A stretch of DNA of 64,000 bases, taken from NCBI GenBank assembly GCA_905205975.1, contig CAJLFQ010000001.1:23366-87365 (forward strand), written 5' to 3'. Below, piece after piece: positions 1 through 7,848 of the stretch. This DNA is from an uncultured Eubacteriales bacterium (lineage in GTDB: Bacteria > Bacillota > Clostridia > Oscillospirales > QAMX01). The notes under the pieces are model-generated. The model saw only the letters and a program-made list of their open reading frames with translations. It ran no database searches and was not told where the DNA came from. Both the position numbers and the translations under genes were made by a program. Position 1 is the stretch's first letter. Each line of letters begins with the position of its first letter.

Positions 1-82
1 GCTTGGCAGACAGCGTATTGTGCCCGTCCTGCGCAAGCCGCGCAGCCACCTCGGCGCTGGTGAGTCCTTTCTTTTCCGCCAT
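1..82 (-). CDS. P-type cation-transporting ATPase, N-terminus (cut by window edge)
   Basis: Only the first 27 codons are in the window. The peptide begins MAEKKGLTSAEVAARLAQDG and continues with HNTL, which resembles the N-terminal cation-ATPase domain of P2-type ATPases (a GLT/S-x-EVAARL-x-x-x-G-x-N-x-L helix just before the first membrane segment). The ATG at 82 is preceded on the minus strand by a GGAGG ribosome binding site. Family members are normally 850-900 residues and pump Ca2+, Mg2+ or similar cations across the membrane. The ion cannot be told from this piece. The call rests on a short motif, so it is moderate. Confidence 0.6.
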   Translation of the reverse strand, partial: MAEKKGLTSAEVAARLAQDGHNTLSAK

Positions 83-149
83 GGCGTTTTTTCCTCCGTC
101 CTTTTGTACGTTTGCTTCATGCTATTCGGACAGGCGTGAAAATATGAAA

Positions 150-183
150 AGCGGCCCGATCAAGCGGGCCGCTTTGTTGTTTT
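150..183 (-). terminator. Intrinsic terminator after the GNAT gene
   Basis: A 9-bp perfect stem (AGCGGCCCG with CGGGCCGCT, 6-nt loop) is flanked by A-rich sequence on the left, which reads as a U-tract on the minus strand. It lies about 30 bp past the stop of the acetyltransferase gene. The right side is T-rich, so it could also act on plus-strand transcripts. Confidence 0.75.
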
Positions 184-214
184 AAATGGAATTGTTTTCC
201 GCGTGCAGCACTGC

Positions 215-778
215 TCAGCGCTTCGCAGTGACATCCGGCGCGGGTTCGCAGGGCAGGTTGTAGGCGGGCGTCGAGTCGATTACGAGGATGGCGAGCAGCT
301 TTTCCCAGCGGGCACGGGCATCGTCCGTCCAGAGCAGCGGGCGGTAGCCGAGCGAAAGATAGGTCGAAACCGCCGGAACGCGAAAATCGTCGGTCGTCAG
401 CCAGCAGCCTTGCAGGCCGTTTTCGGCATGCATCTGCAAAACTTTGGCGATCAGCGGCTTGGACAGCTTCCGGCCGCGCCAGTCCGGATGAACGGCGATG
501 TAATGCAGGTACGGTTCGCCGTCCAGATCGCGTGCGGTCGCCGTAGCGACGGGCACATCGTCTTTACAAATAAAGAAGATCCGCTCCGGCGGAATTTGAT
601 CCATCCCGCGGGCACGGAACATTTCAGGGCTGGCCTCCTGAATGCCGAATTCTCCGATACAGCAGTTTGCCCATGCGGCTTCCTCGCCGGGGCGCATCGA
701 GCGGATGGTAAATCCTTCGGGGACGGGGATGGACGGCACAGGGCAGGACGCTGGCCGCCGCATTTTCAGCTGCATCAT
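215..778 (-). CDS. GNAT family N-acetyltransferase
   Basis: A 187-residue protein with a single GNAT fold. The acetyl-CoA-binding motif A is visible as HYIAVHPDWRGRKLSKPL (V-x-P-x-x-R-G-x-K/R-L-S), followed by a beta-strand/helix section ending in YLSLGYRP, typical of motif B. The substrate is unknown. The ATG at 778 was chosen because it follows AAAGGAG at a good distance. An upstream in-frame ATG at 823 would lie inside the promoter region. It is monocistronic, with its own promoter (814-842) and terminator (150-183). Confidence 0.85.
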   Translation of the reverse strand: MMQLKMRRPASCPVPSIPVPEGFTIRSMRPGEEAAWANCCIGEFGIQEASPEMFRARGMDQIPPERIFFICKDDVPVATATARDLDGEPYLHYIAVHPDWRGRKLSKPLIAKVLQMHAENGLQGCWLTTDDFRVPAVSTYLSLGYRPLLWTDDARARWEKLLAILVIDSTPAYNLPCEPAPDVTAKR

Positions 779-813
779 CAAACAGCACTCCTTTGTTTTC
801 TGAACTTGCTGAT

Positions 814-842
814 AGTATACCACACACGCCCGGCTGTGTCAA
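814..842 (-). promoter_or_regulatory. Sigma-A-type promoter of the GNAT gene
   Basis: Read on the minus strand: -35 TTGACA (837-842), 17-bp spacer, -10 TATACT (814-819). It sits 36 bp upstream of the chosen start. Confidence 0.85.
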
Positions 843-1040
843 TCGGCGGGCTGAAAGCGGTTCCGGTGTCACCGTTTGTAACCGTTTCCCGGCGTCTGTA
901 ACCGATGAAAAACGCTTGACAGGCAGGAAAGGATGAATGAACGCCAAAATACAATTGGCAGATTGCACAAAAAACATGGTCACAATTTGGTCAATAGTAC
1001 CAAAAAAACAGAACTGCCAAAAAAAATCGGCGTTTGGACG

Positions 1041-1069
1041 TTGACAAACCGGTAACAGGGTGGTATACT
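1041..1069 (+). promoter_or_regulatory. Sigma-A-type promoter of the SH3-NlpC/P60 genes
   Basis: -35 TTGACA (1041-1046), 17-bp spacer, -10 TATACT (1064-1069). The start codon of the first cell-wall hydrolase is 68 bp downstream. The rest of the 779-1136 gap holds only this promoter, the divergent GNAT promoter and AT-rich sequence. No further gene is seen. Confidence 0.85.
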
Positions 1070-1136
1070 ACTGTCATCGGCTGTTACCGAATTGTAATTC
1101 AAGCGGGCGGCCGGCATCCGACGGAGGATATCCAAC

Positions 1137-2027
1137 ATGAGCAAAACGCTGAAATACCTGCTGACAACAGCAGTCATGATGTTCGCGGCCGTCCTGCTGA
1201 CGACAGGGGCGTACGCGACGGAAGTTCGATCCGGCACCGTGACCGGAAACGTCGTCAACATCCGCGAGACCCCGTCCGCCAGCGGCAAATGGCTGATGAG
1301 CGTGCCGAAGGGCGGCAAGGTCATCATCATGGACCAGACGAACAACTGGTTCAAAGTCGGCTACAACGGCACGGTCGGCTACATGACGGCCGATTACGTC
1401 GAGCCGGTCTGCGACGATGACGGCGCCTACGGCTCCGGCGTGGTCACCGGGTCGTTTGTTTATCTCCGCGCAGATACCTCGGCGGCTTCCATGGCGCGTG
1501 CGACGCTGAGCGAAGGTCTGAACGTCAAAATCAAGGGCGTCAAAGACGGCTGGTACTGCGTCAGCTACGGCAAGTTCGAGGGCTATATGCATCCGGACTA
1601 TGTGGAGCCGATCAAAGTCGCCACAACGACGACCGTTGCAAGAACGACCATCACGGAAGGTCAGAAGATCGTCAACATCGCGAAAAAGTACATCGGCGTC
1701 CGTTATGTCTGGGGCGGCTCCACACCGAGCGGCTTTGACTGCTCCGGTCTTGTGACCTACGTCTTCAACGAATGGGCCGGTTACAAGTTCAAAATGCGGA
1801 CGCGCCTCTACCTGAACGGCACCAGCATCAAATACGCCAACCTGACGGCCGGCGACCTCGTCTTCTTCGACACGGCGGGCCGCGGCAACATCACCCACGT
1901 CGGCATCTACGTCGGCGGCGGACAGTTCATCCACGCACCGAAGCCGGGCACTTCCGTCCGGATCGAATCCATGGCCTCCGGCAGCTACTACGCAAGGACG
2001 TTTGTCTGCGCCCGCCGGATTGCCTGA
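1137..2027 (+). CDS. Secreted SH3-domain NlpC/P60 peptidoglycan endopeptidase (copy 1)
   Basis: A 296-residue exported protein. Residues 1-27 form a signal peptide ending in GAYA. Two bacterial SH3 (SH3_3) domains follow at about 30-90 and 104-160, each ending in a GY-M-x-x-D/A-YVEP strand. A Thr-rich linker leads to an NlpC/P60 domain from about residue 175. Catalytic residues are visible: Cys202 in FDCSGLV, His254 in ITHVGIYVG and His266 in QFIHAPK. Such enzymes cut gamma-D-Glu-diamino-acid bonds in wall peptides, and the SH3 domains bind the wall. A GGAGG site precedes the ATG. It lies 52 bp from its paralogue at 2080 and shares that gene's promoter. Confidence 0.93.
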   Translation: MSKTLKYLLTTAVMMFAAVLLTTGAYATEVRSGTVTGNVVNIRETPSASGKWLMSVPKGGKVIIMDQTNNWFKVGYNGTVGYMTADYVEPVCDDDGAYGSGVVTGSFVYLRADTSAASMARATLSEGLNVKIKGVKDGWYCVSYGKFEGYMHPDYVEPIKVATTTTVARTTITEGQKIVNIAKKYIGVRYVWGGSTPSGFDCSGLVTYVFNEWAGYKFKMRTRLYLNGTSIKYANLTAGDLVFFDTAGRGNITHVGIYVGGGQFIHAPKPGTSVRIESMASGSYYARTFVCARRIA

Positions 2028-2079
2028 CGCATCTTCCCGCTTCAACTTACCATTTCCAATCAGATCGAGGTGATTCTTC

Positions 2080-2949
2080 ATGCAGAAGTGCATGAAACTG
2101 CTTGTTACAACCGGCCTGCTCCTAATGCTCATCATCGGCATCGGCGTTTCTGCCTACGCGGATGAAGTCCGCGCCGCATCTGTCACGGCTTCTGCGGTCA
2201 ATCTGCGTGAAGAACCGGACACCGACGCAGCCGTTCTGACGAGCGTCGCACAGGGTGAAACCGTCGCTCTGCTCGGCGAAGCAGAAGACGGCTGGTATCA
2301 GGCGAATTACAACGGCACCGTCGGCTATCTGTCAGCCGAATACGTCGCCGTGGAAGCATCCGAAGAAACAGACGTGGCCGGATATGTCACCGGCTCCTAC
2401 GTTTACATCCGCGAAACCGCCGCAAGCGACGGCAAGATTCTGAGCGGCCTGAGCAAGGGCGCCAAGGTCATGGTCTCCGCTGTTGAAAACGGCTGGTACC
2501 GCATCACAAGAGGCGAAACCGTCGGCTACATGAGCGCGGACTACATCGCGCTGGGCGAACCGCCGGCAAAAACGTCGGGCGAAGAGCTCGTCGAACTGGC
2601 CAAAACCTACATCGGCTACCGTTACGTCTACGGTGCGTCGTCGCCGTCCGTCGGCTTTGACTGCTCCGGTCTTGTCACCTACGTTTACAAAAAATACAAC
2701 GGCTTCACCTTCAAGAGCCGCACCAGCCTCTATCTGGACGGTACGCGCGTCAAATATGCAGAGCTCCAGCCGGGCGATCTCGTCTTCTTCGATACCGTCG
2801 GCCGCGGCGGCATCACCCATGTCGGCATCTACGTCGGCAACGGTCAGATGATTCACGCGCCGAACTCCCGCTCCCGCGTGAAGATTGTCTCCATGCAGCC
2901 CGGCACATACTACTACCGCACCTATAAGGGCGCCCGCCGCGTTCTCTGA
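2080..2949 (+). CDS. Secreted SH3-domain NlpC/P60 peptidoglycan endopeptidase (copy 2)
   Basis: A 289-residue paralogue of the preceding gene with the same order: signal peptide (residues 1-27, ending SAYA), two SH3_3 domains (about 30-88 and 97-152) and a C-terminal NlpC/P60 domain. The catalytic Cys195 sits in FDCSGLVTYVY. The histidines lie in GITHVGIYVG and QMIHAPN. The two proteins share domain order and many residues but are clearly diverged, so this is an old tandem duplication. The GAGGTGA site before the ATG supports the start. A strong terminator follows at 2985. Confidence 0.93.
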   Translation: MQKCMKLLVTTGLLLMLIIGIGVSAYADEVRAASVTASAVNLREEPDTDAAVLTSVAQGETVALLGEAEDGWYQANYNGTVGYLSAEYVAVEASEETDVAGYVTGSYVYIRETAASDGKILSGLSKGAKVMVSAVENGWYRITRGETVGYMSADYIALGEPPAKTSGEELVELAKTYIGYRYVYGASSPSVGFDCSGLVTYVYKKYNGFTFKSRTSLYLDGTRVKYAELQPGDLVFFDTVGRGGITHVGIYVGNGQMIHAPNSRSRVKIVSMQPGTYYYRTYKGARRVL

Positions 2950-2984
2950 TCCGGCAAACAGCCCAGCATCCAAACGAAAACAGC

Positions 2985-3030
2985 AACGGCCTGCCGTCTG
3001 CATCCAGCAGATGACAGGCCGTTTTGATTT
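2985..3030 (+). terminator. Intrinsic terminator after the NlpC/P60 pair
   Basis: AACGGCCTG (2985-2993) pairs with CAGGCCGTT (3015-3023), with an inner TCTGC/GCAGA helix, followed by a TTTTGATTT tract. Confidence 0.88.
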
Positions 3031-3039
3031 GGGCTGCAT

Positions 3040-3068
3040 TTGACAAGCGCCGGAGAACGTGCTATAAT
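3040..3068 (+). promoter_or_regulatory. Consensus sigma-A-type promoter of the VanW gene
   Basis: -35 TTGACA (3040-3045), 17-bp spacer, perfect -10 TATAAT (3063-3068), placed directly after the previous terminator. Confidence 0.9.
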
Positions 3069-3131
3069 CATCGCCGAAAATATGCGTCAAACCATCGGAA
3101 TGACGCTTAATCGAACCGGGAGGCGGCCAAT

Positions 3132-3977
3132 ATGCGCCAAGATCAACCGCGCAGACTGTTCTGCGACCTTTCTCCAACGGCATACCGGATTTCCGCGTGG
3201 AAATGCCGGACGCTGCGCCATCTGAAAAACGCCTGTATGCTGGGCAGACTGGCGCGTGAAAAACAGGCGCCCCTGCCGGAAGTCATTTACCGCCACAGCG
3301 CCCTGATCCGGCGCAGGCTGGGCAATGTGTCGCCCGAACTGCAGGAAAACAAAGCTGTCAATCTGGCCCTGGCCGCACCGAAAATCAGCGGCATCGTCAT
3401 CCGCCCGGGGCAGACGTTTTCCTTCTGGGCGCTGGTCGGCGCCTGCACGCGGAAAAAGGGGTATCTGGAAGGGCTTGTTTTTCGAAACGGGGAGACGGGT
3501 CAGGCCGTCGGCGGCGGCATGTGCCAGTTTACCAATCTGATTCACTGGATGGTGCTTCACACGCCGCTGGAGATCTGCGAACATCATCATCACGACAGCG
3601 CCGATTTCTTTCCGGATTACGGCCGTCAGGTGCCGTTCGGCACCGGGACGTCGATAGCATACAACTACCTGGATTACCGCTTCCGGAATCCGACGGACCG
3701 CGTCTATCAGCTGATCGTCTGGGTTGACGGCGAATATCTGCGCGGCGAAATCCGCAGCGACCGCCCGCAGCCGGAAAAATATCACATCCGCACGGAAAAC
3801 GAATGCTTCACCTGTGAAGACGGCGTCTGGTACCGCTGCGGGGAAGTCTGGCGCAAACAGATCGACCGCCGCACGGGGCAGGTTGTCGGCCGGACGTGCA
3901 TCCGCAGAAACCATGCGCGCGTCTATTATGATCCGGCGCTGATTCCGCCGGAGAAACGACAGACCCCGGACGCATGA
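3132..3977 (+). CDS. VanW family protein
   Basis: A 281-residue protein with the VanW core: a G-x-x-FSFW segment at about residues 95-100, then GLVFRNGETGQAVGGGMCQF, in which the conserved GGGxCQ motif sits. VanW proteins were first seen beside vanB glycopeptide-resistance genes but are common, usually without resistance, in Clostridia. Their biochemical role is unknown, and many are wall-associated. No clear signal peptide is visible here. An RCIRRNHARVYYDP tail closes the domain. The GGGAGG site before the ATG supports the start. No vanR/S/H/A/X genes are nearby, so a resistance role is not implied. Confidence 0.88.
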   Translation: MRQDQPRRLFCDLSPTAYRISAWKCRTLRHLKNACMLGRLAREKQAPLPEVIYRHSALIRRRLGNVSPELQENKAVNLALAAPKISGIVIRPGQTFSFWALVGACTRKKGYLEGLVFRNGETGQAVGGGMCQFTNLIHWMVLHTPLEICEHHHHDSADFFPDYGRQVPFGTGTSIAYNYLDYRFRNPTDRVYQLIVWVDGEYLRGEIRSDRPQPEKYHIRTENECFTCEDGVWYRCGEVWRKQIDRRTGQVVGRTCIRRNHARVYYDPALIPPEKRQTPDA

Positions 3978-4025
3978 AGCGGACAGCCCGCGCATAAACA
4001 TATCCCTCAAGAGGAGGGATGCCGG

Positions 4026-4625
4026 ATGTTGTCTGTAATCTGGGTTATCATGGTCTGTACGGCGCTGATCACCGGCGCCGTCAACGGCCGGCTGGAAGCG
4101 GTCGGCGCCGCGGCGCTGACCGGCGCTTCGGAGGCCGTCCGGCTCTGTCTGGCCATTGCCGGGCCAATCTGCCTGTGGTCGGGCGTCATGGCGCTGCTGC
4201 GGGCGGGCGGCGGTGCGGCGCGTCTGAGCCGCCTGCTGCGCCCAGTGCTGAAACGGCTGTTTCCAAAAGCGGCCGAAGAACCGGACACGCTGGAAAAAAT
4301 CGGTGCCAACGTCAGCGCCAATCTGCTGGGGCTGGGCAACGCCGCGACACCGCTCGGCATGGCTGCGGCAGAGGCGCTTGGCCGTCACTGCACCGGCGGA
4401 AAGGCTTCCGACGAGCTGTGCCGTCTGGTCGTGCTGAACACGGCTTCGCTTCAGCTGATTCCGTCTACCATCGCGTCCGTCCGGGCGGGATTGGGCGCAG
4501 CGTCGCCGTTTGACATTCTGCCGGCCGTTTGGCTGGCGTCGCTCGCGTCGCTGGCGGTTGGGTTGGGGACGGCGCTGCTGGCCGGGATCATCGGGAGGCG
4601 CAGAATATGCCGATCGCATGGCTGA
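4026..4625 (+). CDS. spmA: Spore maturation protein A (nucleoside-recognition/Gate family)
   Basis: A 199-residue multi-span membrane protein. It begins with a hydrophobic MLSVIWVIMVCTALITGAVN segment and contains the family signature ANLLGLGNAATPLGMAAAEA, followed by LNTASLQLIPSTIASVR. These are diagnostic of SpmA. In Bacillus, SpmA and SpmB together help dehydrate the spore core. The GAGGAGGG site at 4011-4018 precedes the ATG. The end overlaps the start of the spmB-like gene by 19 bases, so the pair is co-translated. This is direct evidence that the organism, or its recent ancestor, forms endospores. Confidence 0.9.
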   Translation: MLSVIWVIMVCTALITGAVNGRLEAVGAAALTGASEAVRLCLAIAGPICLWSGVMALLRAGGGAARLSRLLRPVLKRLFPKAAEEPDTLEKIGANVSANLLGLGNAATPLGMAAAEALGRHCTGGKASDELCRLVVLNTASLQLIPSTIASVRAGLGAASPFDILPAVWLASLASLAVGLGTALLAGIIGRRRICRSHG

Positions 4626-5143
4626 CGCGCCTCAGCGCACTGATCATGCCGCTGCTGATTGCGGCGGCAGGCATCGCAGCACTGCGGAAAAAACAGGATG
4701 TCTTCGGCGCGCTGACCGGCGGCGCGGCGGACGGATTGAAAACGATTGCAAAGCTGGTCCCGACGCTGGTCGGCCTTCTCAGCGCCGTCGCCATGCTGCG
4801 GGCGTCCGGCGCGTTTGACGCGCTGGAATCGCTGGTGCAGCCGCTGATGGATGCGCTCGGTGTCCCGGCATCCCTGACGCAGCTGGTGCTGCTGCGCCCG
4901 TTCTCCGGCAGCGGGGCGCTTGCGGCCGCCGCCGACGTCATGCAGACGGCCGGCGCGGACAGCTTGGCAGGACGGATGGCGGCTGTGATGCTCGCGTCCA
5001 GCGAAACGACGCTCTATACGGCAAGCGTTTATTTCGGCGCCGCCGGGATCCGGCGCACGCGCTATGCGCTGGCGGCGGCGTTTGCCGCAGAGGCGGCGGC
5101 TTTCTTCGCTTCAACGGCGCTTGTACGGCTGTTTTGGGGCTGA
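4607..5143 (+). CDS. spmB: Spore maturation protein B (nucleoside-recognition/Gate family)
   Basis: A 178-residue membrane protein. The start at 4607 was chosen because GGGAGG lies just upstream inside the end of spmA and the product then begins MPIAWLTRLSALIMPLLIAA, a normal SpmB N-terminus. Conserved features include the GLKTIAKLVPTLVGLLSAVA helix, the LVLLRPFSGSGALA motif and ASSETTLYTASVYFGAAGIR. It works with SpmA in spore core dehydration. The gene overlaps spmA. No terminator is obvious before the promoter at 5222. Confidence 0.9.
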   Translation: MPIAWLTRLSALIMPLLIAAAGIAALRKKQDVFGALTGGAADGLKTIAKLVPTLVGLLSAVAMLRASGAFDALESLVQPLMDALGVPASLTQLVLLRPFSGSGALAAAADVMQTAGADSLAGRMAAVMLASSETTLYTASVYFGAAGIRRTRYALAAAFAAEAAAFFASTALVRLFWG

Positions 5144-5221
5144 CGGCGGACAGAACCGCCGGACAAAAGCCGGGCGGAACCTGTGGAAAATGTAAAAACT
5201 TTCCGACATGCGCAAAAACAC

Positions 5222-5250
5222 TTTACTATTGGCCGGAAATGGTGTAAAAT
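5222..5250 (+). promoter_or_regulatory. Probable promoter of the PpiC-type foldase gene
   Basis: -35-like TTTACT (5222-5227), 17-bp spacer, -10 TAAAAT (5245-5250). The -35 match is weak. The start codon is 159 bases further on, so the mRNA would have a long leader. Confidence 0.5.
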
Positions 5251-5409
5251 ATAAAGAGGCGTCTGGCAGAAAGGCCGGGCGCCGAGCAAACAGCCTCGCT
5301 GAAAACGTCCGCGGTCCGCGCGGACAAGCAGCAGACCGAGGTTCGCTGCGAACGGAAACCGGCGCAGCGGTCGCTGCCGTCGGCGCGAGGTCATTCGGAG
5401 GTTATCAAA
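5251..5409 (+). other. Long GC-rich 5' leader of the foldase gene
   Basis: About 160 non-coding bases rich in short inverted repeats, for example GTTCGC/GCGAAC around 5341-5352 and GTCCGCG with CGCGCGGAC around 5310-5330. No known riboswitch, T-box or SRP RNA signature could be matched. It ends with GGAGG at 5397-5401 ahead of a GTG start. Confidence 0.4.
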
Positions 5410-6975
5410 GTGGGAAAAGCTGACAGAATTCGAGAAGAAAGACAGACCCGTCTGGTGGAAGCATCCGCCAACCAACCCAAGCAGAAGCAGATGAGCCCGA
5501 AGCTCAAACGGATTCTCATTTCCGTTCTCTGCGTCGTCCTTGTGGTGGCGATGGTCGCCGTTGTCATCATCAATACGCGCCGTACCAGCGGCACGGCCAT
5601 GAAACATGCTGACGCCATTACATTCAACGGCAAAAACTACAAAGCCACCGACGTGAGTTTCTACTACAACGTCTTCAAAAATCAGTATGCAAGCTACGAT
5701 CAGCAGATTTATTCGGCGTACGGATTCCACATTTATAACGTCGATTTCACCAAATCGCTGTTCGAACAGACCTATGACAAAGATACCGGCCTGAGCTGGG
5801 GCGACTACCTGCTCGATCAGGCCGTGGACACGTTCTACAACTATCTGGCGCTGGAAGCCGCGGGCAAAGCGGCGGGCTATGTCTTGCCGGAAGAGGCGTA
5901 TGCCGCGATCGATGAAACGGTCGCCGGCATGGAATCTTCCGCCAAGACGAATGGTGTCTCTGTGGAATATCTGCTGAAGGCCAACTACGGCACGGGCATC
6001 ACCATGGAAAAATTCCGTGAATTCGCCGAACGCGAGGCGTATGCCTCCTACTACGGCAAGAGCATCCGCGACGGCTTTGAAGTGACCCAGAGCGACATCG
6101 ATACGCATTACAACGACAACAAGAACGACTTTGACGTTGTCAACTACCGCAGCTTCGTTTTGAAGGTCGAACTGCCGGAACACCTCGACGCCGACGGCAA
6201 AGTCTACTCCGACGATAAGACCAAGGCCGAAGACGCCGAAGTCATCGCCGAGAAGCTCGCAGAGCTGAAAAAACGCCTCGACGCCGTCACCAGCGAAGAC
6301 GGCTTCAACAAGCTGGCGGAAGAGCTGACGCGCTCCACCGATAAAGACGGCAAGGAAGTTGCCGGCGTTACCCCGGAAGATACGCTGAAAGAGGGCGCCT
6401 CCTATTCGTCGCTGAGCGAAGATCTCCAGAAATGGATGTTCGACGCCGATCGCAAAGCGGGCGACACCAACATCATCGAAAACTCGTCCTCGCTGACGGC
6501 ATACTATTTCCTGGAACGCAGCGACCGTTCTGAGCTGGCGCGCAGCGTCCGCCACATTCTCCTGAAGTCCGACGAAGAAGACGAAACGGTCAAGGCCAAG
6601 GCGGAAGAAATCCTCAACCAGTGGCTTGCCGGCGATAAAACGGCGGAATCCTTCGGCGAGCTGGCGAAGGAACACTCCGAAGACGCCGGTTCCAAGGACA
6701 ACGGCGGTCTGTATGAGGACGTCGGCCGCGGCACGATGGTGGCGGAATTTGACGAGTGGCTCTTCGACGCCGACCGCAAGCCGGGTGACACGGGCATCGT
6801 CTTCACCGAAGACTTCGGCTATCACATCATGTACTACGTCGGCGAAACGAGACCGTACCGCGACGTTCTGGTTGAAGACGCGATCCGCAGCGAACGGTAT
6901 ACGGACTATACCGAAAGTCTGAAGACGACGTATCCGCTGACGAGAATCGAAGACGGTCTGTCGAAGATCAAGTAA
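5410..6975 (+). CDS. Membrane-anchored PpiC/parvulin-type peptidyl-prolyl isomerase
   Basis: A 521-residue protein starting at GTG 5410, eight bases after GGAGG. A basic, Gln-rich cytoplasmic tail is followed by one membrane anchor at about residues 34-58 (ILISVLCVVLVVAMVAVVII). Then comes a SurA/PrsA-like chaperone region and a parvulin domain at about 375-480, seen as ARSVRHILLK, then HSEDAGSKDNGGLYEDVGRG and GYHIMYYVGE. It should help fold exported proteins outside the membrane, like PrsA. PrsA is a lipoprotein, but this protein has no lipobox. The transketolase genes start 33 bp downstream and may be co-transcribed. Confidence 0.88.
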   Translation: MGKADRIREERQTRLVEASANQPKQKQMSPKLKRILISVLCVVLVVAMVAVVIINTRRTSGTAMKHADAITFNGKNYKATDVSFYYNVFKNQYASYDQQIYSAYGFHIYNVDFTKSLFEQTYDKDTGLSWGDYLLDQAVDTFYNYLALEAAGKAAGYVLPEEAYAAIDETVAGMESSAKTNGVSVEYLLKANYGTGITMEKFREFAEREAYASYYGKSIRDGFEVTQSDIDTHYNDNKNDFDVVNYRSFVLKVELPEHLDADGKVYSDDKTKAEDAEVIAEKLAELKKRLDAVTSEDGFNKLAEELTRSTDKDGKEVAGVTPEDTLKEGASYSSLSEDLQKWMFDADRKAGDTNIIENSSSLTAYYFLERSDRSELARSVRHILLKSDEEDETVKAKAEEILNQWLAGDKTAESFGELAKEHSEDAGSKDNGGLYEDVGRGTMVAEFDEWLFDADRKPGDTGIVFTEDFGYHIMYYVGETRPYRDVLVEDAIRSERYTDYTESLKTTYPLTRIEDGLSKIK

Positions 6976-7008
6976 CGAACCCAGAAAAACAAAAAAGGAA
7001 TGACACGA

Positions 7009-7830
7009 ATGGACAACAACGAAGCAGTCATGCTCCAGAACAAGGCGGACGATATCCGCGCGCTGGCGCTCAGAATGTTCCAGAAGATCGGCAAAGGCCA
7101 CGTCGGCGGCGCCATGTCGATCGCCGATTTGCTCAGCGTTCTCTACTTCAAACGCATGAACATCGACCCGAAGAACCCGCAGTGGGCGGATCGCGACCGT
7201 CTGGTGCTCTCCAAGGGTCATGCCGGTCCGGCGCTGTATGCGGCGCTCGCGCTGCGCGGCTACTTCCCGGAGGAAGAATGCCTGACGCTGAACCAGCCGG
7301 GGACGAATCTCCCCAGCCACTGCGACATGCGCAAGACGATCGGCATCGATATGACGGCCGGTTCCCTGGCGCAGGGCTTCTCCGCCGCCGTCGGCATGGC
7401 GCTTGCCTGCCAGCTCGACAAGAAGTCGAACCGCATCTATACGATCATCGGCGACGGCGAAAGCCAGGAAGGCCAGATCTGGGAAGCGGCAATGCTCGCC
7501 GGAAACCGCAAGCTCGCCAACATCACCGCTTTCTGCGACAACAACGGCATGCAGATCGACGGCTATACGAACGATATCAACTCCATCGAACCGATTGCCG
7601 ACAAGTGGCGCGCCTTCAAATGGAACGTCATTGAATGCTGCGGCCATGACGTCAAGGCGCTTGACGCGGCGATTGCGCTGTCCATCGCCGAAAAGGAACG
7701 CCCGACCATGATCGTCATGAAAACAATCAAGGGCAAAGGCGCCAACTTCTGCGAAAACACGGTCGCATCCCACAGCACGGCGGTTTCGGAAGAACAGCTC
7801 GAAAGTGCGCTTGCGGCGCTGAAGCGATAA
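7009..7830 (+). CDS. Transketolase, N-terminal subunit
   Basis: A 273-residue thiamine-diphosphate-binding half of a split transketolase (EC 2.2.1.1), which moves two-carbon ketol units in the non-oxidative pentose phosphate pathway. The ThDP motif GDGESQEGQIWEAAM...CDNN is complete, and LSKGHAGPALYAAL holds the substrate-site histidine. The ATG at 7009 was preferred over the in-frame ATG at 7000 because AAGGA (6995-6999) abuts the first and is nine bases from the second. The partner subunit follows after 18 bases. Confidence 0.93.
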   Translation: MDNNEAVMLQNKADDIRALALRMFQKIGKGHVGGAMSIADLLSVLYFKRMNIDPKNPQWADRDRLVLSKGHAGPALYAALALRGYFPEEECLTLNQPGTNLPSHCDMRKTIGIDMTAGSLAQGFSAAVGMALACQLDKKSNRIYTIIGDGESQEGQIWEAAMLAGNRKLANITAFCDNNGMQIDGYTNDINSIEPIADKWRAFKWNVIECCGHDVKALDAAIALSIAEKERPTMIVMKTIKGKGANFCENTVASHSTAVSEEQLESALAALKR

Positions 7831-7848
7831 AGAAAGAGGAACCCGGAA

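Noticed and set aside
3132..3977. VanW gene as evidence of vancomycin resistance
   Set aside because: None of the resistance genes (vanH, a ligase, vanX, vanR/S) is nearby, and VanW homologues are common in sensitive Clostridia.
5251..5409. Small SRP RNA or a known riboswitch in the foldase leader
   Set aside because: The conserved SRP loop bases and known riboswitch core motifs are missing, so it is described only as a structured leader.
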